A stretch of DNA of 64,000 nucleotides from Amyelois transitella (lineage: Eukaryota > Arthropoda > Insecta > Lepidoptera > Pyralidae), in contig NC_083507.1 in the NCBI RefSeq assembly GCF_032362555.1, forward strand, positions 2,173,001 through 2,237,000, given 5' to 3'. The notes under the pieces are model-generated. The model searched no databases. It was not told the origin of the DNA and was given only the letters and a program-made list of their open reading frames with translations. The translations under genes were made by a program, and so were the position numbers. Positions within the stretch are counted from its first letter, which is position 1, and every line of letters starts with the position of its first letter. Shown here piece by piece: positions 25,911-36,628 of the stretch.

Positions 25911-28900
25911 ATGGCCACTTGTTACCAAAAACATCCATTTGAGATCGAGCACGAAGATCGTCTCACAACTATAAACACGAAAATATTTGAAATCAAAAAG
26001 AAAATACAATTGTCAGGTGAGTAAAATGGTGGACTCAAAATATTTTCATTGCTTTAATAATTTTAATACTTTGGCCCTGGGTGACTAGTGACTTTCTCTT
26101 GAGAATTTATGATGTGCCTCATCATCCTCCTACTCCTGGGATTAGTCCGAAGCCACTACATAGAGGTAACCACAATCCAGAATTGGGTATATTAGATATT
26201 TTATTTACACGAAAATACTCTTGTCTGACCTCCACAACCTTATGCAGGGGTTTATAAGCATATCCCTTAGTCGTCTTTTACGATAACCCAGGTGTCATAA
26301 AAGGCGATTAGGGATAGGAAAGAGATGGAGTGCCTATATATTATTAATAGAATATTGTATTGGTGCCGGGAACCACACGGCATTCTTTCCAACCTAATTA
26401 CTCGTACGAGATGTAAAGAAGATTTGAGAGAGAGCAATAATAACTATCCATATGAAAACACATAATAACTTTCAGAGGGTCAAAGGAAGTCGTGTTATGA
26501 AGAGAACGAGCAAGAAAAGCAGCAAAACAATGACCTCATAGAAACCCTTAAGAAGGAAATTAAACTGAGGCTTGATGAGTTAACAAAAGCCAAAGTTGTG
26601 ATTGGAGAAGAAGAGATACAAGTGAAAAAGTACTTAAATGATGTATGTCCTGTAGGAAATAAGACTAGTGATCAGGTAATGCTACCATTTAATAAGCATG
26701 TTGCTGATATGTTTAATTTAGTTACGTAAAAAACCATCTGATTTCTAACAGAGAAAATACTAACTATTATAGTGGATGTCATAGGAGGCGACTGGAACAC
26801 TGAAGAAGCAAAACCGTCCTGATTAAACATGAACGTTAGATTACCGCCTACTCCATGTATGAAAACGCATTCGTTGACATCATTACAAAGGGTTTACATA
26901 TTACTGCTTCTGTGAAGTACAGTCAACTGTAAGAGGCCACTACTGTTTAGGTTTCCATTAACAGGTGTTAAATTTTCTCTGTCATTTACTGTACAAGTTT
27001 ACCTGATAAAAGATTCTTTAACGTCATTATTTTTATAGATAATACATAATCTGGATCTAAAAGTAATAGAACAGAGGAAGCTGTTGGACCTACTCAAGTA
27101 CGAGAAACGTAGCAAGAAGAATAAATTGCATAATTTGGAGAAAGAATACGAACATTTACTCGTAGAAAATACGAAAGGTGAACTCGTGAAGTCGAAATCT
27201 AGCACCAGAGCCAGAAAGGTATATATATATATATATAAGTATATATGATAGCATAGATATATTAGATAGCTTAAAGCACGACTTGTATTCCATCGAAAAT
27301 TCACATGGGATAACAGCGAAAATCGTAATTATAATTTGTTCATGACAATATTTAAAAAAAAATATATTGGATTCCTTAAAGCCCTCGAAGTTAAGATTCA
27401 TAATTCATAAATTTTTGCCAGACAGAATTTACAAATAGTTGGTACATTATAAGTAATCACAAAAATCTTTTTTAGAAAACTTCCCACTTGGAAAATGAAA
27501 TTCACAAAGTTCTCATTCAATGGACTGAAGCTGAACTCGTGAAGAAAAAATATTTCTCCATCAGGTAAGTTATGATTTTTTGTGGACACTAACTTGATTA
27601 CTTGGCTTGAAAATTATAATATCGAAATTGTGACTTCTTACAGACAAGCTCTCATAGACGATTCGGTCAAGTTTGAAAGCTCACTCACGCTTATAGAAGA
27701 CGCATTGAAAAAACAGAAGGAGGAGATAGGTAAACTTGAGGTAAGTTTTACATCAACATCATAAAACTGCAATAGAAAGGTAAATAGGTACTACAATTGT
27801 CAGCTGATAGACTTTCATCAAACATTCCTTACAATAATTTAAGTAGGTTCCATTTGGTTTCCGGAACTTTAGGATAGTAGGACAACTTTATCTTTTATTC
27901 ATAGATGTCGTAAATGGCGATTAAACGAATAAGCACATTATCAAATGCAAGTTTGCATGATTTTATTTCCGCGTATATTTTTTTCGTAACTGGTTTTGAA
28001 ATATGGAAAATCGACAAAAAAAAATGAAAAAAAAAATGTTCCTATCTAGTTTCTAAAGATCAGATAAGAGTGTGCATTAAAAGTGTAAAAGTATCCCACG
28101 ACGGATGAATTGCAATCCTACTGAACGTGGTCTTTCGGCCTTGTTCCGCCGTAGGAGATGAATACGAAATATTATATGGTTGAAGCAATAAATATTAATA
28201 TTTAATTAAGAAAATCCGAGAAGAAGCAGCGGAGATGCGCGTGCGCGCTACAGCTGCCACGTCAGTAGAAGCTGAGCGCGCTCATGATGCAGAGCATAAC
28301 AGGACTCAGGAGAAGGCGTACTTCGCGCAGAGGTTCGCAGAGAGGAAACGGGAACTCGAGAAACTGGAGAAGAGGATATTTCCTCCACAAGGTGATAACG
28401 ACACTAAAACACAAACATTTTTCAACAATTTTTGGGGTACAATAAATTTTTCACAAGAGTCAATTTGCCATGTTCAGCTGAATGGCTTAATGTTAGAAAT
28501 GAGATTCAGATATGGTAATAAATTGCCAGCCCATTGCTTCAAAGACGAAGAATTTTATAAGATTTTTCTAGACTTAATTTTACTGATAAATGAGTAAACC
28601 TATAAACATATACTGAGATATTTTTTTAGGAACTGACTTAAGAACCCACTTGCCTAAACCGGTTCCCAAAAAAAAAAAAAAATATTCAAAAAAAATGTTA
28701 AGGCTTATAATAATTTTTACAGCTCGTGTGGTTCGACAAGAATCTATAAAGTCTGATGAAGGTGAAATTGTAACTGAAGAAGAAACAGCTGCTGTTCAAA
28801 TGGAACAAATTTTCCAAAGACTCATGAAACTAACAGGTTAGTTATAAATAATTTCAATATTTCACCCGTAAAAAAGCTTAATTTGTGCCACAAGATAAAC

Positions 28901-30875
28901 ATGCCTTTTCCTTTTGTACATAAGTAAATAAAATAGTGCTTTAAATAGTATTTAATTTTGTATAGGAAGTAATGCAATTATTAGATTATTCAAATGCCAA
29001 AACAATAACCACCTATGACTTTATTAATTTTATCTCCCAAAGAATGAACGTGTGTTATTATGTTATTATAACCGACAACAAGACTCCAACTGATGAAACA
29101 ACATATTTTAGGAGCAAACGAAGCTGAAGAAGTATTCGAAAGGTTTCAAGGTCAACGCGAAACGAGCAAAAGGCTGAACTACCTCCAGCAGACCATCGAG
29201 GAAGAAAAGTTACAATTAGAAGAAACGCAGACCACACTCCTATCGGAACTAGAGGCGTTCAAATTCGCTTCAGTCAAAGATAAGGATGAGTACGGGATCA
29301 TAATTTAGAATTTTTAAGATTTCTTCATTCAAATTCAAATTTTAAGATTTACGTAAGAGAAATGCCATTTTTTTTTCATGACTTGCCAATCTACGTAATT
29401 TATCTTTCAGAGGCCAGCATGGAAAATTTTGTATTAAAGACCGATATATTGTTGCTTTCATTTCAGAGGACAAGAGCAAATAAACGATTTGAAGGAAGAG
29501 ATAAAACAAGAGAACGAGATTCACGAAGAGCTGCAGAAGCAGCTGGATGAACTAGAAACATTACTACTGGAGATCAAACGTCTGTTGTATGATCTCTGCA
29601 AACTTTTAGATGTAAGTTTTCTCTCTCTATTTAGTTGCAAATGCCTTGTTTTCACGAGAATATTGTCATTAGCCAATATCATCTAAACAAATTTGAAACT
29701 TTACAATGAAATTTAAACTAGAGACCGGCTTCTAAACTTCCAGGTGATACCAGATCCTCCAATACCAGAGTGGACAGCAGAAGCCAGGGATGTGCAAGAG
29801 TTGATAGTGGTACTAACCGTGCGTTATGAGAAAGCGGTCACCAGGGCAGGCGAGATCCGAGACAAACAGGGGGGGGAGTCTACCACCATCGTCATACCTT
29901 CGAACGTGAGAACATTAAAATATTATAGGTGCAAATCTATGTGCGGTTTGCATGCCACTACATCGGAGTCTTGATCAATGACATACTATTGATTAACAGA
30001 AATTTTGAACATACGAAAGTGGGATAAATCCGTCATCAGGATTCCGTAAGATACAATACGATTTCCTATTATATTTAAACCCAAATATTTTGAAATTGAC
30101 ATAACGACCAGTTTTGAACCAAGGAAGTTTTTAGTCACCACTGAATGCAAGATGCGTCGTGGCGATCGGTTGCATTTCATTATAAGTAATAACCTTATAA
30201 AACAGAATTCTTGGTACAAAGGCCCCTCAATTATTTGTGCCAAAGAAATGCCTTGGCTATATCACCTCACGCGTCTTTTATGGTACGCCTCTATACTCTT
30301 ATTGGACAACCAGATTTGATTGAACCAGATTGTGCAGACTTTTTAATATTTCAGCCAACAAGCCGTCCGCAATCCTCGGTAGCCGGGTTGAGTACCAGCC
30401 AAAGCACGCCCAAAGAGACTGAGAAGATCGTGCCAACTTATAAAGAACTAGTCACTAAGGAACCGGTCAAAGCCCCACGTAAGAATTACTGCATTTTTTA
30501 TTTGAACTTTAATATAGGCTTATGGCTATCCTGGTAGTAAGCGGTGACTGACCGTGCTACTCATGGCTACCCGGAATTCCGACAGGAAACGAAAGATAAG
30601 GGGTTTTAATTCGGGGGAAACTTCTTTTCCATTAATAAAATAATTAAAAACTGTTAATAATACAACTGTATGCGAATTTCTCAACAATAACACAGCAAGG
30701 AGTTTAGTTTTATAACGTTCCGTCTCTGATTTATTCTGTACCTTCTTTACTTTGTCCCACAGCCTCTGACGAAGAAGAAGATATACCCTCAAGATGCTAC
30801 TTAAAACGGCAGGCTCAACTCATCATTGACACCAAATGCAGAAGAAAGGGATTCAGGGCCTTTCCCAGGAAGTAA
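25911..30875 (+). CDS. coiled-coil axonemal protein, ODAD3/CCDC151-like
   Basis: Twelve exons join in phase with GT/AG borders: 25911-26016, 26476-26642, 27039-27218, 27476-27564, 27644-27740, 28211-28391, 28723-28836, 29112-29289, 29467-29611, 29744-29905, 30355-30478 and 30763-30875, giving 551 residues ending in TAA. The product is almost wholly Lys/Glu-rich heptad coiled coil with short breaks. One is a proline-containing VIPDPPIPEW segment at the start of exon 10, and the C-terminus is basic. Length and pattern fit the outer dynein arm docking complex subunit CCDC151/ODAD3, which anchors dynein arms on axonemal doublet microtubules. ODAD1 or CCDC63 are alternatives, as I judged this from memory of the family. 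In an insect the product would act in sperm flagella or sensory cilia. SINE-A pieces lie in the introns. Confidence 0.65.
26250..26382 (-). mobile_element. rearranged SINE-A head in intron 1 of the ODAD3-like gene
   Basis: The head module is present, but its TTAGTCGTCTTTTACGATA block is followed by an inverted partial copy (GTCATAAAAGGCGATTAGGG). This forms a small imperfect hairpin before the rest of the head continues. Confidence 0.6.
28430..28610 (-). mobile_element. decayed SINE-A in the intron after exon 6
   Basis: Diverged middle-module sequence is recognisable (GTTCAGCTGAATGGCTTAATG, then GCCAGCCCATTGC). It is much older than the other copies. Exon 6 read without splicing stays open into this repeat until a stop at 28597. 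Confidence 0.5.
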
Positions 30876-31796
30876 CTGAATATATGTGAAAAAGTTCATT
30901 TAGTCCACCCACAGATGAAATTTTAAGGTGGACTGAGAGAGAAGAAACTACAAGGAGCAATATTAACCCAATATTGTTGTTTAATAAATAGACGTAATTT
31001 TTCAATTTAGTTTTTTATTCGCCGCTTCAACAGCCCTCAACAAAATTATTGAATAGATAAGTTTAATAAAACAAATGATAGTTTATGTCACGTCATAACC
31101 ACAAATCATAGTGATATCGTTGATATAATAACACCTTACACATCTCAATTGGAGGTAGCACCAAAAATCTGCAGACATAGACGATATGATTGTTTTTGAC
31201 ACGACAAGGGGGAAATTTGGTTTGATTGTTTATACGTCCCCAAGTTATCTATGTTGTCGTTGTTAAGCTAATAACTTTAGGAGCGACTAAAATGACTCCT
31301 CTGATTAGTTCATCTAAGAATGACTTACCCCTAACCAGATTTTGTCATCGTCGTCAAAGTACTCGGATCAGCAGTTATTAATTTTGTGTTGTGGTCGAGC
31401 GTAAACCAAGACGTCTGACTGGTTTAAAATGTTGTCAAATTACGATCCTGCTCGATCCTTTTGTAATAAAAGAAAAATAATTTCCCTACCCTAGCATATC
31501 GCTGTAGTGATCAACTGAGTGAAAACCGCGGGCGTTTTACCGTAAGGCACAGCTATTACCTACTTAGCTTGCTCCATGGATCTGTCTACTTTTGATTATA
31601 CCACCCGTTGACCAGACCCGACGCTTGGTACGGCAAAGTCGTAAACGGGCTGTTATTTCGGCATTCAGGTATCGTGCAGAGTTAATATGTTAAACAGTAA
31701 AAATAGATTGTATTTAAGAAATAAAATTTATATTGTAAACCCATATAAAAAAGACGGTAACACTCAAATTTAGAAAACTCTTACAAAACTTATAAT
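30876..31796. other. intergenic spacer with poly(A) signal
   Basis: The spacer separates the ODAD3-like gene from the minus-strand Arg-rich gene. An AATAAA signal at 30983-30988 probably ends the ODAD3-like transcript about 110 bases after its stop. No gene is seen in the remainder. Confidence 0.5.
30983..30988 (+). terminator. poly(A) signal AATAAA
   Basis: A canonical hexamer lies about 108 bases after the stop codon of the ODAD3-like gene, with T-rich sequence downstream. Confidence 0.6.
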
Positions 31797-32315
31797 TCAA
31801 CGACAGCGACGTCTGCGACGGCGACTACGGCGGCGTCTTCGGCGGCGGCTGCGCCGGCGACGGCGGCGGCTGCAGCTTCGACGACGGCGGCGACGGCAGC
31901 TGCGGCGTCGGCGACGGCGACGGCGGCAGCTGCGGCGTCGACGGCGGCGGCGACGGCGTCGACGGCTTCTACGGCGGCGGCCACAGCGTCTCCGTCGCCT
32001 GCACCTATCCACAGGCTCGGCGGATCGCGAGAACGACCGACTTCGCATTCGGTTCTCTCCATTCTCGTTGTTCGCGATCTTATCCTTCGACTCTGGCTTC
32101 TTCGTGCCCTGCACGGCCTGTTCGGACCGCGTCGCGTGCCGGCGCGCCTCGGCCGCTCGCCGCCTCTTCTGCTGCACGTTCACGTACCCCTTCAACCTCG
32201 CCGTGTACCGCGGCGACGTCTCTGTCTCACTACGCTTCCTGAGAAACACGACGACGTCATCATTCAGCTTTTTCTTCTTCTTCTCCTCGTCGTCCATGCC
32301 GCCGCTGGACGCCAT
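31797..32315 (-). CDS. Arg/Cys-rich protamine-like basic protein
   Basis: A single-exon frame of 172 residues starts at ATG 32315 (MASSGGMDDEE) and stops at TGA. The frame is open further upstream, but only from a GTG. Residues 11-17 are acidic then lysine-rich, residues about 20-100 are charged and hydrophilic, and residues about 104-172 are runs of Arg broken by single Cys and Ser, ending in RRCR. Arg runs with interspersed Cys are typical of protamines and protamine-like sperm nuclear proteins that compact DNA. SR-type splicing proteins have alternating RS, which this is not. The repeat also stays open in another frame as an Ala-rich frame, so repeat expansion has shaped it. It lies between two probable axonemal genes, which suggests testis expression by inference. 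A repeat-driven spurious frame cannot be excluded. Confidence 0.5.
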   Translation of the reverse strand: MASSGGMDDEEKKKKKLNDDVVVFLRKRSETETSPRYTARLKGYVNVQQKRRRAAEARRHATRSEQAVQGTKKPESKDKIANNENGENRMRSRSFSRSAEPVDRCRRRRRCGRRRRSRRRRRRRRRRRSCRRRRRRRRSCRRRRRRSCSRRRRRRSRRRRRRRSRRRRRRCR

Positions 32316-32836
32316 CAGCTCTCGTACATCGCCGTCAGCGAAAACGCAAAATTTTGGGTTTATTAACAAATTCACACAGCCATACGCGACATGTCGCCTT
32401 AAAATTTTCTGTTTCAGAAACAGAACGTCAACTGTGATAGATGATAGTTTTACTTTTATTAGTGAAAGCCAGTTGTTTCTATTTTCTACGTCTAAATTTC
32501 ACTCTATGAAAATAGTTAAACAAAATTTGATCACATTGTTCAGCCCCTCTATAATCTTTCTCTTTATCTTAGTTTATAAATTCCTTGCACCGACTGCTCA
32601 TGATATGGAAGTAAAGATGAGAAAATTCTTTAAACATATCCCTTTCTTTTAGTCAAAAAAGGTTTAAAATTCCCTTAAACCTGAAAATTGAAAAACTTAA
32701 AGCTGAAAAGTTTAAAAAAAAATAGTTTTGTCAAATATTGTCAAAGCAAATTAGTTTTATGAATGTTTGTAATTAAATTTTACTATAGTTTTGGATATTA
32801 GTATTATGATATTGTAGTTACGATAAATCAGAAATC

Positions 32837-34643
32837 ATGTTTTGCCCGCACAAGAACTCTTACCTCCAGCTAGTATGCGCCATGAACCCGCGAGTGATCA
32901 ACAAGGCTGTTGATCAGGCTATGGAGAAATCAGAATTCGACCCTCATTGTGGTTAGTTTAATCTCTACGACAAAATAGCGTTAAACTTCAAGATTGGTGT
33001 ACACACGGTACCAACGAAGACCAGAACATTTGGCACACGCGTTCTTTTGATGATGTTCGTCTAGACCTTCGCCTTTCTATTCACACTCTCCTTGAGATAT
33101 ATTCGTTTAGTTAAACTTTTAACCTTTTCATCATCATCATTCCCAACACTCTCATCACCACCACGCAACTACACTAAACTAGCGACCGGCCCCGGCTTCG
33201 CACGGTTAGATATAAACCTGACTTAGACAACCCTAAATCCAAAATTTCAAACAAGAACAAAATCCGTCCACAATTTTTAGATATAAGCGCATACATACGA
33301 GTGACTTGACTTATATTATGTTTCTAATTACAGACCAACCAGCCGCCCAGCGGCCGACGTCTATGCAACCATCATTATATGCGCCCCACGTAGACATAAC
33401 CCGAGCTAGAATGGGGTTTGGTCGCGTTGGTCTCAGGATCATCAACAGGGAACTGCATTCCGAGGACGACTTGGTGCAATTACAGGCCATACATACTGTC
33501 CTCGATCAGGTATTTTAGTGCCTCTGGTATAAAAAGTTGGTATAACAGCGGTGTTACATGAATAATTAAACACAAGAACCTGTATTCATCAAAATTCTGT
33601 TCTTCCGGCAGGTACAAATATCTGAAAGCGCATTATTTTTAATAGATCTCCACGTCGTGTATCGCATTATAGATCTGATGGAACATCGGAATCCTATAAT
33701 CAGAGAGAAAATTTGCCTGATCCTGACGCACTTAGCCACCTACTACCAAGGGCGGAAGCAAATCATGTCACGGGCTATCATTATTGACAACCTTCTGTGG
33801 CTGATCTTAAGAGACAGGAAAGAGATAAGGTTCGTAGCGGCAACAACCCTCAAAACTTTAGCGCGAGACAGGTGCTCCTGCGAAATTATCATGAAACATG
33901 AGAAGATCGTAGAAGACCTACTGAAAGTGGTCAAAAACGAGCACTCTGGCATCGTACTGATACATCTTCAAACGTTGACTTGCTTCGGTGAATGGGATCC
34001 TGCGAGGTTGCTCAAAGCTAACGCCTTCCAAATCATGCTGACTCTATTCACGGATAGAGATACAAAAATCATCAGTGCCGCTATGGACTGTATGACTCAA
34101 TTATGTAAGGACGATATAGGAAAGATCCTTGCAGACGAATACGATATTACGTTTTTTTTACGACCGTACCTCATGAGTACTAGTGTGGAAGTCATCATCA
34201 GCGCGATAAACCTGATGGCTTATACCACATTGACGACACGGTCAAAATGGCGTGCTAAGGAATGCATGAGACTGCCAAAGAGGTTGGTGGATTTATGTCA
34301 CACTCCGAACAAGCCCGTTCTACAGCTCGGAGCTATGCAAGTCCTCATGAATCTGTGCGACATGCCAGACATCCGCAATCATATCAAGATGAACATGGAC
34401 AAGAATGTAAAGGCGATAAAAATCAGGGATCATGAAGACTGGGACGGTACAACTGAGACGAGCAGTTATGGGCTTGAAACTGGACATAATTACAGGACCA
34501 TGAGCATTGAGCAGGTGGAAACTATTAAGAGCGACTTCGGTGATAATGCATTGGCAGTAAACGTGCACAGTTACTTGAAGAGGCTGCATGAGCTGAAGGC
34601 GCGTCTGATATTTGCGATCCATAAAAAGTCCTATAGACATTAA
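32837..34643 (+). CDS. armadillo-repeat protein, RSPH14-like
   Basis: Three exons join in phase: 32837-32951, 33334-33509 and 33612-34643, giving 440 residues. A segment at residues about 55-95 (DITRARMGFGRVGLRIINRE and onward) corresponds to the conserved N-terminus of radial spoke head 14 (RSPH14/RTDR1). It is followed by repeated two- and three-helix armadillo/HEAT units (LTHLATYY, AATTLKTLARD, AMDCMTQLC, AINLMAYTTL, AMQVLMNLCDMP). RSPH14 is an armadillo protein linked to the axonemal radial spoke and sperm motility. The predicted protein is longer than the human one (about 350 residues), with an extra N-terminal exon and C-terminal tail. The start ATG is the first in the 5' exon; an additional upstream exon is possible. 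It is convergent with sws. Confidence 0.75.
33040..33200 (-). mobile_element. LINE fragment in intron 1 of the RSPH14-like gene
   Basis: The segment GTTCGTCTAGACCTTCGCC and the following CACTCTCCTTG block match the C-terminal coding region of the LINE at 37769-40879. It is old and diverged. Confidence 0.4.
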
Positions 34644-36520
34644 AGAATTTATCAAAACTATTTCTATCTCGCTTGTGCACTGACTGCAATATCAGAGATA
34701 GCACGATAAAAAAAACACTATAAGGGTCTTCGATCGAAAGTAATTATTGGTGTTGCCAAAATCTATTATTTATAACTTTTTAAGTGGTTGGAAACAAGAG
34801 GTGATTGAGGGGTTTTATAATGAAAATTATTTATGTAAGCATATATTTTATTGGTTGAAATTAATCAAAATACATTATACTAATTGAGCTAACGTTTGGT
34901 TTACATTTTGTGCCTTATTGGCAGCCTTAGATTAAAGCTATATAATCAGTCGTGCATACACATTCTCATATAAAAAGTACATATGTTTTCTTTGCCAACA
35001 CAAAAAAAAACGATCATTTCAACATAGAGGTCAAAAATATGAAAAACTCGACTCAGTAATTTTCTCTAACTGTAACATCTTGTTTCATTCATTAAAATTA
35101 ACATTTTTATTCACATCCCTTCTTAAAAGTATGAATTAAATAAGGCTGGCTATACATAATGTCTGACGTACTAGAACATTCCATACATACAAATAAGGCA
35201 TTTAAATAACTCTTAAAAATAATATTATTAAAATAGTTGCATTGATGTTTTCTAAATCTAATTACCTATAGTAAGTACACACAATGACGAATATAATGTG
35301 TAATATAATGTAGAATTATATATATTTATTGGCTAATATCACCTATTTTCGACTGAATCTAAACAAAGCTTAATTACTTATTTGAATTCACTGTAAATTT
35401 TACACACACATATTTTTTTATGTAAATAATCCCATACCTTTACGGTATCCCGTTCAATGTGCCATTGTAGTTTGATTTCTATCAGAAATGACTTTCAATA
35501 TTATCGCATGTTGGTAGAAATAAACAAAGGAGGGAAAAGCACCAACTGTAATAAAAATAATCTCGATTTTTGCCTGAATTGTTATAGTTTTCTGTGCTGT
35601 TCATTCCCGCAACTTTCCACGCTCAAAATATTAACTTGAATGTATGAATTGTTTTCAGTTATAATTATACTTGTACAATATTAATTTCACTTTAATCACA
35701 GCATATTGAATATACACTACACACACACATAGAAAATACAATAAAAAAACTAACGAATAATATTTGTGAATGACATTATTAAAATTATTTTGCATTGTGT
35801 TCGCTATCTAGATGAAATAAAATATAAATAATAGTTGGCATGAAATAATAATGGAAATATTAGTCTCCTTTACTTTAATTACTACGTATAATTAATTATA
35901 TACTGACTATAAAATTTACAAAAACTGACCGCCTTTGTCATAATTTGTTAGAATCCTATTAAGATAAGGGTTATTCCAATATTTTTTGCTATTTAAAAAT
36001 TAGTTCAATCAACATGTTGAACTGTTTGTTTGAGATTCAAAAGGTACAAAATACCAATGTACCACTATGCCAAATACACATATTATGCCAAAGTTGGAAT
36101 TGCACTAACATTTACTCTTTCCTAGTACTTTTGACTCGAAGCCTATTTTTCAATTGTAAAAAGATTGTTCTAACACCACCGGGTAATCTTTGGCAGTACA
36201 TTTTAACATTGTCTTTCTTTTACTTGTAAAAAGTTAACAGATAAACCTGACACCCCTATGACCTTGTTACCTTTTATCCTGTTCATATTTTTGTGCTCCA
36301 GATTACAAATATTCATCATCCTAATGTGTTCCCGTTTGCAGTTAGTCAGAGCTCATGATCTTACTACCTAACCTAGATAATTTGGCGAAGTTGCGTTTTT
36401 TTCCACCAAATGACTATCAACATTCTCTTTTAAACTATATATATATATACATTAATCGCTGCAACTCTCAGTAAGTACGTACTCGTACAGGGCTTTGCAC
36501 AGGTCGTGCAAAGTTGGGTC
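34644..36520 (-). other. convergent 3' region of sws and RSPH14-like gene
   Basis: AT-rich DNA with no coding signal. It should contain the sws 3' UTR. An AATAAA on the minus strand (complement of 34847-34852) is a candidate end, and another lies at the complement of 35325-35330. No clear AATAAA follows the RSPH14-like stop codon on the plus strand. Confidence 0.35.
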
Positions 36521-36628
36521 TCACCTGCCGCCCCTCTTGTTTAACGGGTCGTAAAGCTCCGCTTCAGAGTCGATTTCGTCTTCGGACAACGAGAGGGAGC
36601 CACCTACGCGGCGTGTGCGCAGGCCTTC
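36521..36628 (-). CDS. sws: sws terminal exon 14
   Basis: The acceptor TTACAG precedes GAAGGCCTGCGC, and the frame runs 35 codons to ...NKRGGR and TGA at 36521-36523. It is Ser/Glu/Asp-rich ([17 protein letters not shown]), like the acidic C-terminal tails of insect NTE proteins. The AGGTGAGA at its end is also a donor match, so a further exon is possible. Confidence 0.6.
   Translation of the reverse strand, partial: EGLRTRRVGGSLSLSEDEIDSEAELYDPLNKRGGR

Noticed and set aside
32068-32652. 194-codon plus-strand frame opposite the Arg-rich gene
   Set aside because: Phe/Ser/Cys-rich composition is the shadow of Lys/Arg/Glu codons on the other strand. The minus-strand frame is the better candidate.
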